DNA from: Flavobacterium sp. 1
GTDB taxonomy: Bacteria; Bacteroidota; Bacteroidia; Flavobacteriales; Flavobacteriaceae
Direction of reading: 5' to 3'
Assembly (NCBI RefSeq): GCF_002797935.1
Contig: NZ_PGER01000001.1
Span: 2,852,001 to 2,916,000 of the forward strand
DNA length: 64,000 bases
Shown: positions 23,001 through 26,265 of the stretch, piece after piece
Layout: each line of letters opens with the position of its first letter
Numbering within the stretch: position 1 is the first letter of the stretch
Translations under genes and position numbers: made by a program
The notes under the pieces: model-generated
What the model was told of the DNA's origin: nothing
Seen by the model: the letters and a program-made list of their open reading frames with translations, nothing else
Database searches by the model: none

Positions 23001-23681
23001 AAATAAAAGTGCATCACCTTTACTATCACCACTGCCAGGATTAGTTGCTTTAATAGTTCTTCCCGAATTAGATACAATTAATCTAGTAATCATATTTGTC
23101 CAAGTATCATTTTTAATAAACTTGTCCAAATAACGTAACACTGGTGAAGCAATCGGCACTGACAATTGATAATACTCAGTAGGACCTGACATACTTTCGG
23201 CACCCGCAATAGCTAATCCAGCGGCATTAATTATAGCACCTGATGGCAATGTTGCAGTAACTGTAATTCTAAAATTCACCTTGTTACCAGATCCTGCTCC
23301 TCCAATTATCTTATTTGAGAGACCAATCATTTTTGTACCATTAGAACTAAAACCACCATAACCAAATGGCATATTGTTTCCACCAAAACTATCAATATAT
23401 GCACTTGAAAAAGTACCCGGTGTAATTGTTTGAACAATATTAGATATAGTAGCCCTATATACTATTCCAGAAGGGCTTGTAAAAGTTCTTACAATACCAT
23501 TTGTAATAAGATCCTTTTGCAATGAATCAGAATTTAAATCCCAATTAATCCAAAAAATTTTTTCTTTATACAAACCTGTTCCTGTCGTGGCCCTTGAAGC
23601 CGATTGCGCTAATCCCGAGGTCTGTATTATAAATAACGTAAGAAACAATAAGTACTTAGTAGGGAAGTATCTTTTTCTCAT
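2052..23681 (-). CDS. Giant Ig-like-repeat surface adhesin, T9SS type B
   Basis: A 7209-residue secreted protein. A signal peptide (about 1-26, ending SGLAQ) leads into a CshA-like N-terminal region (about 30-280) and a GEVED-type domain with the motif DGEVEDHW (about 340-440). One diverged Ig/PKD-like domain (about 440-515) follows. Then come about 82 units of about 75 residues, each with Cys in QT(Y/F)CSSE and Cys in NGCES, resembling the CHU_C-associated Ig-like family. After the array there is a Calx-beta-like domain (about 6765-6860), a conserved-repeat (DUF11-like) domain with acidic NDENGDGY (about 6980-7100) and a gliding-motility-associated C-terminal domain (SPNGDGHNDIF ... VYNRWG ... 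GTYYYIFRYKD). That C-terminus is a T9SS type B signal, so the product should be exported and displayed on the surface. Paired Cys residues suggest one disulfide per Ig unit. SprB-like motility or attachment is plausible but not shown. The reading frame is unbroken over 21.6 kb, which argues for selection. Confidence 0.92.
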   Translation of the reverse strand: MRKRYFPTKYLLFLTLFIIQTSGLAQSASRATTGTGLYKEKIFWINWDLNSDSLQKDLITNGIVRTFTSPSGIVYRATISNIVQTITPGTFSSAYIDSFGGNNMPFGYGGFSSNGTKMIGLSNKIIGGAGSGNKVNFRITVTATLPSGAIINAAGLAIAGAESMSGPTEYYQLSVPIASPVLRYLDKFIKNDTWTNMITRLIVSNSGRTIKATNPGSGDSKGDALLFAEDVPYIDVELAASGGGQSVAIGIFEELDFSDAPVSYGSAYHIVNSAFTGGNFAAGNKDLSTTTNVLDTDRATLVDPLLLIGTDVDTEGAGYNAAIGTAPNGDDLGGSDDEDASMNFTWSTCSATINVKNTTTVAAKLYVWIDANRNGVFDTNELATSTVPIGTNGNVVVPLSSIKGLNNGTNFYARIRLSTDLSLTSTGLAIDGEVEDHWVDVTQSVISLVTTPVCQGSTVSLSGVNGASTYAWTGPNGFTSSLQSPIIPNAQVVNAGIYSLKITTGSGCEFTESVTVAVTATPTVPTATAQTFCLADGKKVSDLTVSAGTAIKWYSAVTSGTLYTGTETLATGTYFASQTVNGCESARTSVAVTVNAATPTASAQTFCSAEAKKVSDLSASGTGIKWYSALTAGTLYAGTETLATGTYYASQTVNGCESSRASVAVTVNTTPSAPTALAQTFCSSEAKKVSDLSASGTAVKWYSAVTAGTLYAGTETLATGTYYASQTVNGCESARTSVAVTVNTTPVVPTASAQTYCSSEAKKVSDLSATGTAVKWYSAVTAGTLYAGTETLATGTYYASQTVNGCESSRASAAVTITASPSAPTASAQTYCSSEAKKVSDLSATGTAVKWYSALTAGTLYAGTEALATGTYYASQTVNGCESSRASVSVTITASPSAPTASAQTFCSAEAKKVSDLAVSGTAVKWYSAATAGTLYAGTETLATGTYYASQTVNGCESARTSAAVTITASPSAPTASAQTYCSSEAKKVSDLSASGTAVKWYSALTAGILYTGTEALATGTYYASQTVNGCESGRASAAVTITASPSAPTASAQTYCSSEAKKVSDLSATGTAVKWYSALTAGTLYAGTETLATGTYYASQTVNGCESGRASVAVTITASPSAPTALAQTFCSSEAKKVSDLGATGTGIKWYSALTAGTLYAGTEALATGTYYASQTVNGCESSRASVSVTITASPSAPTASAQTFCSAEAKKVSDLAVSGTAVKWYSALTAGTLYAGTEALATGTYYASQTVNGCESGRASAAVTITASPSAPTASAQTYCSSEAKKVSDLSATGTGIKWYSALTAGTLYAGTEALATGTYYASQTVNGCESSRASVSVTITASPSAPTASAQTFCSSEAKKVSDLAVSGTAVKWYSALTAGTLYAGTEALATGTYYASQTVNGCESARASAAVTITASPSAPTASAQTYCSSEAKKVSDLSASGTAVKWYSALTAGTLYAGTETLATGTYYASQTVNGCESSRASVAVTVNTTPSAPTASAQTYCSSEAKKVSDLGATGTGIKWYSALTAGILYTGTEALATGTYYASQTVNGCESSRASVSVTITASPSAPTASAQTYCSSEAKKVSDLSATGTGIKWYSALTAGILYTGTEALATGTYYASQTVNGCESSRASAAVTITASPSAPTASAQTYCSSEAKKVSDLSASGTAVKWYSALTAGTLYAGTETLATGTYYASQTVNGCESARTSVAVTVNTTPVVPTASAQTYCSSEAKKVSDLSATGTAVKWYSAVTAGTLYAGTETLATGTYYASQTVNGCESGRASAAVTITASPSAPTALAQTFCSSEAKKVSDLSATGTAVKWYSASTAGTLYAGTEALATGTYFASQTVNGCESGRTSVAVTVNTTPVVPTASAQTYCSSEAKKVSDLSATGTAVKWYSAVTAGTLYAGTETLATGIYYASQTVNGCESARTSVSVTITASPSAPTASAQVFCSSEAKKVSDLSATGTAVKWYSAVTAGTLYAGTEALATGTYYASQTVNGCESARTSVAVTVNTTPVVPTATAQTYCSSEAKKVSDLSATGTAVKWYSAFTAGTLYAGTEALATGTYFASQTVNGCESARTSVSVTITASPAVPTASTQTFCSAETKKVSDLSASGTGIKWYSASTAGTLYAGIETLATGTYYASQTVNGCESSRASAAVTITASPSAPTASAQTFCSAEAKKVSDLAVSGTAVKWYSALTAGTLYAGTEALATGTYYASQTVNGCESARASAAVTITASPSAPTASAQIYCSSEAKKVSDLSASGTAVKWYSALTAGTLYTGTETLATGTYYASQTVNGCESSRASVAVTVNTTPSAPTASAQTYCSSEAKKVSDLSATGTAVKWYSAATAGTLYTGTETLATGTYYASQTVNGCESARASAAVTITASPSAPTASAQTYCSSEAKKVSDLGATGTGIKWYSALTAGTLYAGTEALATGTYYASQTVNGCESSRASAAVTITASPSAPTASAQTFCSAEAKKVSDLAVSGTAVKWYSALTAGTLYAGTEALATGTYYASQTVNGCESARTSVAVTITASPSAPTASAQTYCSSEAKKVSDLSATGTGIKWYSALTAGTLYAGTETLATGTYYASQTVNGCESSRASVAVTVNTTPSAPTASAQTYCSSEAKKVSDLGATGTGIKWYSALTAGILYTGTEALATGTYYASQTVNGCESSRASVSVTITASPSAPTASAQTYCSSEAKKVSDLSATGTGIKWYSALTAGILYTGTEALATGTYYASQTVNGCESSRASAAVTITASPSAPTASAQTYCSSEAKKVSDLSASGTAVKWYSALTAGTLYAGTETLATGTYYASQTVNGCESARTSVAVTVNTTPVVPTASAQTYCSSEAKKVSDLSATGTAVKWYSAVTAGTLYAGTETLATGTYYASQTVNGCESGRASAAVTITASPSAPTALAQTFCSSEAKKVSDLSATGTAVKWYSASTAGTLYAGTEALATGTYFASQTVNGCESGRTSVAVTVNTTPVVPTASAQTYCSSEAKKVSDLSATGTAVKWYSAVTAGTLYAGTETLATGIYYASQTVNGCESARTSVSVTITASPSAPTASAQVFCSSEAKKVSDLSATGTAVKWYSAVTAGTLYAGTEALATGTYYASQTVNGCESARTSVAVTVNTTPVVPTATAQTYCSSEAKKVSDLSATGTAVKWYSAVTAGTLYAGTEALATGTYYASQTVNGCESARTSVAVTVNTTPVVPTATAQTYCSSEAKKVSDLSATGTAVKWYSAFTAGTLYAGTEALATGTYFASQTVNGCESARTSVSVTITASPSAPTASAQTYCSSEAKKVSDLSASGTAVKWYSAVTAGTLYAGTETLATGTYFASQTVNGCESARTSVSVTITASPSAPTASAQTYCSSEAKKVSDLSASGTAVKWYSAVTAGTLYAGTETLATGTYFASQTANGCESSRASVSVTITASPSAPTASAQTYCSSEAKKVSDLSASGTAVKWYSAVTAGTLYAGTETLATGTYFASQTVNGCESARTSVAVTVNTTPVVPTASAQTYCSSEAKKVSDLSASGTAVKWYSAVTAGTLYAGTETLATGTYYASQTVNGCESARTSVAVTVNTTPVVPTASAQTYCSSEAKKVSDLSASGTGIKWYSAVTAGTLYAGTETLATGTYFASQTANGCESSRASVSVTITASPSAPTASAQTYCSSEAKKVSDLSASGTAVKWYSAVTAGTLYAGTETLATGTYYASQTANGCESARTSVSVTITPSPTAPSPTAPTFCSSEAKKVSDLSALGTGIKWYSALTAGTLYAGTETLATGTYYASQTVNGCESSRASVSVTITPSPTSPTASAQTFCSSEGKKVSDLAASGTGIKWYSAVTAGTLYAGTETLATGTYYASQTVNGCESARTSVSVTITASPSAPTASAQTFCSSEGKKVSDLSAAGTAVKWYSAATAGTLYAGTETLATGTYYASQTVNGCESARTSVSVTITASPSVPTASAQTYCSSEAKKVSDLSASGTAVKWYSAVTAGTLYAGTETLATGTYYASQTVNGCESARTSVSVTITASPSAPTASAQTYCSSEAKKVSDLSASGTAVKWYSAVTAGTLYAGTETLATGTYFASQTVNGCESARTSVSVTITASPSAPTASAQTYCSSEAKKVSDLSASGTAVKWYSAVTAGTLYAGTETLATGTYFASQTANGCESSRASVSVTITASPSAPTASAQTYCSSEAKKVSDLSASGTAVKWYSAVTAGTLYAGTETLATGTYFASQTVNGCESARTSVAVTVNTTPVVPTASAQTYCSSEAKKVSDLSASGTAVKWYSAVTAGTLYAGTETLATGTYYASQTVNGCESARTSVAVTVNTTPVVPTASAQTYCSSEAKKVNDLAASGAGIKWYSAVTAGTLYAGTETLATGTYYASQTANGCESARTSVSVTITASPSVPTASAQTYCSSEAKKVSDLSASGTAVKWYSAVTAGTLYAGTETLATGTYYASQTVNGCESARTSVSVTITASPSAPTASAQTYCSSEAKKVSDLSASGTAVKWYSAVTAGTLYAGTETLATGTYFASQTVNGCESARTSVSVTITASPSAPTASAQTYCSSEAKKVSDLSASGTAVKWYSAVTAGTLYAGTETLATGTYFASQTVNGCESARTSVSVTITASPSAPTASAQTYCSSEAKKVSDLSASGTAVKWYSAVTAGTLYAGTETLATGTYFASQTANGCESSRASVSVTITASPSAPTASAQTYCSSEAKKVSDLSASGTAVKWYSAVTAGTLYAGTETLATGTYFASQTVNGCESARTSVAVTVNTTPVVPTASAQTYCSSEAKKVSDLSASGTAVKWYSAVTAGTLYAGTETLATGTYYASQTVNGCESARTSVAVTVNTTPVVPTASAQTYCSSEAKKVSDLSASGTGIKWYSAVTAGTLYAGTETLATGTYFASQTANGCESSRASVSVTITASPSAPTASAQTYCSSEAKKVSDLSASGTAVKWYSAVTAGTLYAGTETLATGTYYASQTANGCESARTSVSVTITPSPTAPSPTAPTFCSSEAKKVSDLSALGTGIKWYSALTAGTLYAGTETLATGTYYASQTVNGCESSRASVSVTITPSPTSPTASAQTFCSSEGKKVSDLAASGTGIKWYSAVTAGTLYAGTETLATGTYYASQTVNGCESARTSVSVTITASPSAPTASAQTFCSSEGKKVSDLSAAGTAVKWYSAATAGTLYAGTETLATGTYYASQTVNGCESARTSVSVTITASPSAPTASAQTYCSSEAKKVSDLSASGTAVKWYSAATAGTLYAGTETLATGTYYASQTVNGCESARTSVSVTITASPSAPTASAQTYCSSEAKKVSDLSASGTAVKWYSAVTAGTLYAGTETLATGTYYASQTANGCESARASVSVTITASPSAPTASAQTFCSSEGKKVSDLSATGTAVKWYSAITAGTLYAGTETLATGIYYASQTVNGCESARASVSVTITASPSAPTASAQTYCSSEAKKVSDLGATGTGIKWYSALTAGTLYAGTEALATGTYYASQTVNGCESSRASAAVTITASPSAPTASAQTFCSAEAKKVSDLAVSGTAVKWYSALTAGTLYAGTEALATGTYYASQTVNGCESARTSVAVTITASPSAPTASAQTYCSSEAKKVSDLSATGTGIKWYSALTAGILYTGTEALATGTYYASQTVNGCESSRASAAVTITASPSAPTASAQTFCSAEAKKVSDLAVSGTAVKWYSALTAGTLYAGTEALATGTYYASQTVNGCESARTSAAVTITASPSAPTASAQTYCSSEAKKVSDLSATGTGIKWYSALTAGILYTGTEALATGTYYASQTVNGCESGRASAAVTITASPSAPTASAQTYCSSEAKKVSDLSATGTGIKWYSALTAGTLYAGTEALATGTYYASQTVNGCESARASAAVTITASPSAPTASAQTYCSSEAKKVSDLAVSGTAVKWYSALTAGTLYAGTEALATGTYYASQTVNGCESARASAAVTITASPSAPTASAQTYCSSEAKKVSDLSATGTAVKWYSALTAGTLYAGTETLATGTYYASQTVNGCESSRTSVAVTVNTTPVVPTASAQTYCSSEAKKVSDLSATGTAVKWYSAATAGTLYAGTETLATGTYYASQTVNGCESGRASVAVTITASPSAPTALAQTFCSSEAKKVSDLSASGTAVKWYSAVTAGTLYAGTETLATGTYYASQTVNGCESARTSVAVTVNTTPVVPTASAQTYCSSEAKKVSDLSATGTAVKWYSAVTAGTLYAGTETLATGTYYASQTVNGCESGRASAAVTITASPSAPTALAQTFCSSEAKKVSDLSATGTAVKWYSALTAGTLYAGTEALATGTYYASQTVNGCESTRTSVSVTITASPSAPTATAQTYCSSEAKKVSDLSASGTGIKWYSALTAGTLYTGTEALATGTYYASQTVNGCESARTSVSVTITASPSAPTATAQTYCSSEAKKVSDLSASGTGIKWYSASTAGTLYAGTEALATGTYFASQTVNGCESGRTSVAVTVNTTPVVPTASAQTYCSSEAKKVSDLSATGTAVKWYSAVTAGTLYAGTEALATGTYFASQTVNGCESARTSVSVTITASPAVPTASTQTFCSAETKKVSDLSASGTGIKWYSASTAGTLYAGIETLATGTYYASQTVNGCESSRASVSVTITPPPVGGLVSSNQVITSGTFPADLLLSGNFGSVVKWQKSNDAGFMNPVAISITSTTLLGSTIGNLTVNTYFRAVVQNGVCNPVFSNSVLIAIETAPDVTVDDATIAEGGILSFPVKLSNPSVTNITVTLNFVNGTAGNSDYTATPVTVTFLAGSTKATATVQTTDDLIDELNEDLTVKIASTTGTVGNISDTAIGIIQDNDDAPSITAKDDIISGGNGTAGTLNAGNVLASSPTNLDILNGKPVVIGLVDLKVVTPAVSKTPGASVPLIDIATGTVSVPANTPEGIYTLTYSICEKANPSSNCSIAKVTVFVARPSIGLVKTAHFNDENGDGYANAGETITYNFTVTNTGNEPLTNVTVTDTSLPGLVMKGSSIAVLGTGMTNSTAYVASYAITQADINFGSVSNQAIVSGISPTGILVKDLSDDGNNLSDKPTIVIIPGCSIEVFNALSPNGDGHNDIFYIRGLECYPDNTVEVYNRWGVLVFERENYNNDDRAFRGVSEGRVTVNKFDELPVGTYYYIFRYKDSASNMHEKAGYLYINRK
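7966..10033. repeat. Segmental duplication copy A1 (offset 3825 bp)
   Basis: This roughly 2.07-kb stretch recurs almost base for base 3825 bp (exactly 17 units) further on, at about 11791-13858. Rare unit variants that mark both copies include the GAAGCTGTTGGCGACGTTGG junction near 8376 and 12201, and the unusual linker near 8600 and 12425. Copies part at about 7960/11785 and 10034/13859. Confidence 0.85.
11791..13858. repeat. Segmental duplication copy A2 (offset 3825 bp)
   Basis: Second copy of the block at about 7966-10033. Scattered single-base differences separate the two (for instance AAAGTTCCC against AAGGTTCCC near 8728/12553), so the duplication is recent but not a simple assembly echo. 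Confidence 0.85.
13811..15959. repeat. Segmental duplication copy B1
   Basis: Matches about 17411-19334. From 13811 to about 14170 the offset is 3600 bp (16 units). After one extra 225-bp unit in this copy the offset becomes 3375 bp (15 units) and holds until about 15959. So a block was copied and one unit was later gained here or lost in the partner. Confidence 0.8.
17411..19334. repeat. Segmental duplication copy B2
   Basis: Partner of the block at about 13811-15959 but shorter by one 225-bp unit. Immediately on its low-coordinate side, about 17241-17410, the sequence instead matches the C-terminal edge of the array at about 3741-3910, 13500 bp (60 units) away. Copying has therefore also moved units between distant array positions. 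Confidence 0.8.
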
Positions 23682-23729
23682 AAATTAATCTTTTTGATTC
23701 ATTTAGCTGTTACACCAATTCAATAATTT

Positions 23730-23845
23730 GATATTATACCATTTAGAAATATAAAATAATCCAATTTTTTATCTCCCTCTGCTTTGGAGAGGGTTGGGGC
23801 GATAAAAAACAAAAAAACTATTTTATATTTCTAAATGATATTATA
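23730..23845. mobile_element. MITE-like palindromic element
   Basis: Perfect 19-bp inverted arms: CATTTAGAAATATAAAATA at 23740-23758 and its reverse complement at 23819-23837. Inside are two further nested stems: TTTTTTATC/GATAAAAAA (23765-23773 and 23801-23809) and CCCTCT/AGAGGG around a 7-nt loop (23775-23793). GATATTATA flanks both sides (23730-23738 and 23837-23845), as a target-site duplication would. No coding capacity. The CCCTCT...AGAGGGTTGGGG core resembles interspersed repeats I know from Flavobacterium genomes. It sits 50-165 bp upstream of the giant adhesin start, so it could also act in that gene's leader. Confidence 0.6.
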
Positions 23846-23909
23846 TACCTTGTATTGATTTTAACAACAAACGATTTTGAGCGAAAATAACAGTAATATT
23901 TTTCTAAAG

Positions 23910-23942
23910 ATTACGGACTTTTTTGATAAAAATTACGGACTT
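23910..23942. promoter_or_regulatory. Two direct repeats ATTACGGACTT, 22 bp apart
   Basis: ATTACGGACTT occurs at 23910-23920 and again at 23932-23942. The 22-bp spacing is about two helical turns, typical of a dimeric regulator binding direct repeats. It lies about 230 bp upstream of the giant adhesin start. Which protein binds, if any, is unknown. Otherwise 23846-24371 shows no gene, only AT-rich DNA. Confidence 0.35.
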
Positions 23943-24371
23943 ATATCTAGGACATATAAGTTGCCTCTAATAATTCAATCGAAATAAAAAATATAATCTC
24001 CTAATATGTAATTCTCAGAATGACAAACTCATCTAAACAATTATTTAGAGGTTAATCCCTGCCAAGCCGGGCAAAAAAACAGACCTATAGCACAATGAGT
24101 AGGAAATTACAAATCAACCAATGTTCATACATAGTTCATTTTTATCAAACTAAATCACAGATTGTTAATATTTTTTTTTAGAAATTGAGTACTGAATGGC
24201 TGCTTTTTATTCATTACTTGTGTATTGCACTCATTTTTAGTGATGATATAACTTATTATCTACTTTTAATTTTATAGTTATAGGATAGTTTTGTTGGTCT
24301 CAGTTTGGACTTAAAACCCTGTATTTTATTGCAGAACTTTAGTGATACGAAAAAATCTTTATCTTAATCTT

Positions 24372-24674
24372 ATGAGTACAGATTTAAGAAAAGGTTCGCA
24401 TACTATAAGTCGATTAACATGTCATGTTGTTTGGGTTACCAAGTATCAATTTAAAGTTTTGAAGGAAGGTATTTAAAAGCACTTTCGGGCAGTTTTGATA
24501 CAAAATATGTGAAGCACAGAAAGAATAGAGATCTTAAAAGAAATTGTAAGTTCAGATCATGCTCTTATACATATCGAATATGCACCAAAGTAAAATGTGA
24601 GTTCAATTTTAAAAAATTTTAAAGATTCTAATTTCATTCTCGACTGAAATGAAAAGAGGGATTTTAGTCTTTCA
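24372..24674 (+). pseudogene. Decayed IS200/IS605 TnpA transposase
   Basis: Reading from the ATG at 24372 in one frame gives MSTDLRKGSHTISRLTCHVV then WVTKYQFKVL, the typical N-terminus of IS200-type Y1 (HUH) transposases. It continues to EILKEIVSSDHALIHIEYAP, the HUH region, then SILKNFK. In-frame stops interrupt it at codons 35, 47, 74 and 92. The HUH motif itself is damaged: the family's H-x-H reads H-A-L. Codons 93 onward no longer resemble the family and the C-terminal Tyr region is not recognisable. It is a dead insertion-sequence remnant on the strand opposite the neighbouring response regulators. Confidence 0.85.
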
Positions 24675-24797
24675 TAAAACAAACGGCTACACTTTGAGTA
24701 CAGAGTTGTTTAGTTTCAAAATTCCAGGAATAAAATATTGCTGCCGTTTTTTTTAAATCATTATTTCATCCGGCTTAATGTTTCAAGCAACTTGAAT

Positions 24798-25454
24798 TTA
24801 CAACAATCCTATTTTTTTAGCTTTACTAACTAGATCCTTATCGCTGCCTTTTCCCTCTAAAAGTTGATCTTTTATGTTAGCTTTTCTTTTTTCTATAGCA
24901 CTCATAGAAAGAGGAATGTAGTTTGGGAGATTAATAGTTTTAACTCCCTGAGAAATTAAGACTAATATCTCGTTATCATAAATATCCCAATTTATATTTT
25001 TTTTAAATAATTCTCTTTGGGATTCTATGACTCTTTTACTTTGATATATACTCCCATCGGTAATTTTTTTGAAAATAGATGGGAATGATTCAGAGGTTAT
25101 ATCATTTTTAGAAAAGAGTCCTTCAGGTTTAATTTTTTTTATGATTCTATCTAAGGTTAAAGGTTCACTTTTCATTGTAATAATTATTATTTTACAATCT
25201 GTAAACTTTTCTTTAATTAATAGAGCCAAATCTACACCATTATTAAGATTATAATCTTTATAAGCTGGGAGACTAGCATCTAATAAAGCTAAATTTATAT
25301 TTACTTGCCGTTTTATTTTGTTGTAGGCATCTTCACAATTATGGCTTTTTATAAAATTCGGTTTGTTTTCTTGAAAAACATTCTTTGATAACAGATTAAT
25401 ATAACCGTCAACAATTATTGGAAGATTATCTCCAATCAAAATTTCATAATTCAT
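24798..25454 (-). CDS. Response regulator, REC + LuxR-type HTH (copy 2, diverged)
   Basis: A 218-residue paralogue of the regulators at 95-763 and 27255-27923. The acceptor Asp in LALLDASLP is kept, but the acidic pair reads IGDNLP, so the second Asp (D10) is Asn. That pair binds the Mg2+ needed for phosphorylation, so this copy may be phosphorylated poorly or act without it. Four residues (FLNL in the other copies) are missing after YNKI. The helix-turn-helix region (SAIEKRKANIKDQ) is unchanged. It lies between the IS200 remnant and a broken surface-protein gene, and lacks the upstream element shared by copies 1 and 3. It has an intact frame and may be functional, or be drifting. Confidence 0.8.
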   Translation of the reverse strand: MNYEILIGDNLPIIVDGYINLLSKNVFQENKPNFIKSHNCEDAYNKIKRQVNINLALLDASLPAYKDYNLNNGVDLALLIKEKFTDCKIIIITMKSEPLTLDRIIKKIKPEGLFSKNDITSESFPSIFKKITDGSIYQSKRVIESQRELFKKNINWDIYDNEILVLISQGVKTINLPNYIPLSMSAIEKRKANIKDQLLEGKGSDKDLVSKAKKIGLL

Positions 25455-25599
25455 ACTTTATAAAGTGTTTTATTGTTAATAATAGAAAAACTAATAAAAA
25501 GTGGAATAACAGTTAAGATCTTTTTCATCGCTTAGACTGCATTTTTGCTCGCATGCCAACTGGTTGTTATAAGAAACATTCCAATCTATTTTGGTCACA

Positions 25600-25828
25600 T
25601 TAATTAAAACTTATTGCAGTATAAAACATGTAGCTCACGTCAATAACATTGCTGACATACAGGTTTGTATCCCATTCTTGTGTTGGAATAGTAATTGAAA
25701 CACTATTGAAAGAACCAGTATTATCGGTTTTCCAGATAGTAATAAAAGCATCTAGGGCTGAATCTGCCACTCCAGCCTGAATCTGAATGGCAAATAAAAA
25801 AAAGTAGTAAAGTGTAAAGTTTTCTCAT
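25600..25828 (-). pseudogene. Frameshifted remnant of a surface protein gene
   Basis: From ATG at 25828 the frame reads MRKLYTLLLFF and then fails. Removing one T from the run of eight T on the coding strand (plus-strand A-run near 25796-25803) gives MRKLYTLLLFLFAIQIQA, a good signal peptide. It is followed by DAFITIWKTDN and SVSITIPTQ, and the frame ends at 25600 after about 75 residues. The FITxWKTDN...SITIP pattern is the usual mature start of BspA/leucine-rich-repeat-like surface proteins in Flavobacteria, which are much longer. So this is both frameshifted and truncated. The family call is from memory of the motif. Confidence 0.5.
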
Positions 25829-25870
25829 AAAACTATTATTTTGGGGCTATAATAATTGGATTTTATACGA

Positions 25871-25878
25871 CAAAAGTA
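25871..25878 (-). promoter_or_regulatory. -7 element of the surface-protein remnant
   Basis: Minus strand reads TACTTTTG, matching the Bacteroidota -7 consensus TAnnTTTG, 43 bp upstream of the ATG at 25828. No clear TTTG at -33 with ideal spacing. Confidence 0.3.
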
Positions 25879-26025
25879 TCGTTAAAATTTTAACAGTTTA
25901 GCAATGCAAATACACCCTAAGAAGAATCACAAAATTTCGGATGTTAAAAACAAATTCACAAATAACTCATTTATAAACATTTAAACAAAACAAACAGAAA
26001 GTTTTAAAAAAACGAGGAATAATTA

Positions 26026-26041
26026 TTTGACAAATGTCAAA
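26026..26041. promoter_or_regulatory. Palindrome TTTGACAAATGTCAAA
   Basis: Perfect 7-bp arms TTTGACA/TGTCAAA. It sits 2 bp beyond the stop of the decayed Crp/Fnr copy, exactly as a related palindrome sits beyond the intact gene (26248-26263). The pattern resembles Crp/Fnr-type sites (TTGAn-N4-nTCAA), but a hairpin at the transcript end is equally possible. Confidence 0.4.
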
Positions 26042-26043
26042 CT

Positions 26044-26145
26044 TTATTTTTCAGATGTATCAAGAATTTACCTACAAAACAAATTTAAAAACCTACAAAT
26101 TAATAAGCAAAAGAAGACAATACACCTAAACGTAACTTGATTATA
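26044..26145 (-). pseudogene. Decayed duplicate of the Crp/Fnr gene 3' end
   Basis: The minus strand here aligns with the last about 100 bases of the intact regulator gene 222 bp away. The terminal codons for TSEK and stop are identical (TCTGAAAAATAA), and upstream bases match in a diluted way through the region that encodes YIASFLGINLETLSR in the intact gene. The frame is broken by a stop nine codons before the end, with a small indel. Similarity also covers the palindrome after the stop. It is therefore a partial tandem duplication that has decayed; 26146-26247 is AT-rich with no clear match. Confidence 0.6.
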
Positions 26146-26247
26146 GATATGAACTAAAGAGCAGAAGTGAAATTAAATTATTAAAAAATCGATAAAAATC
26201 TTATTTTTAATGATTTAAAAAAAATGAAAAAAAAGGAATGTGATTTA

Positions 26248-26263
26248 TTTGATAATTGTCAAA
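26248..26263. promoter_or_regulatory. Fnr-box-like palindrome TTTGATAATTGTCAAA
   Basis: Inner core TTGAT-AATT-GTCAA differs by one base from the Fnr consensus TTGAT-N4-ATCAA. It lies 2 bp beyond the stop of the Crp/Fnr-type gene. Its position 3' of the gene makes an operator for that gene unlikely; a hairpin or a site for something downstream is possible. Confidence 0.35.
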
Positions 26264-26265
26264 CT

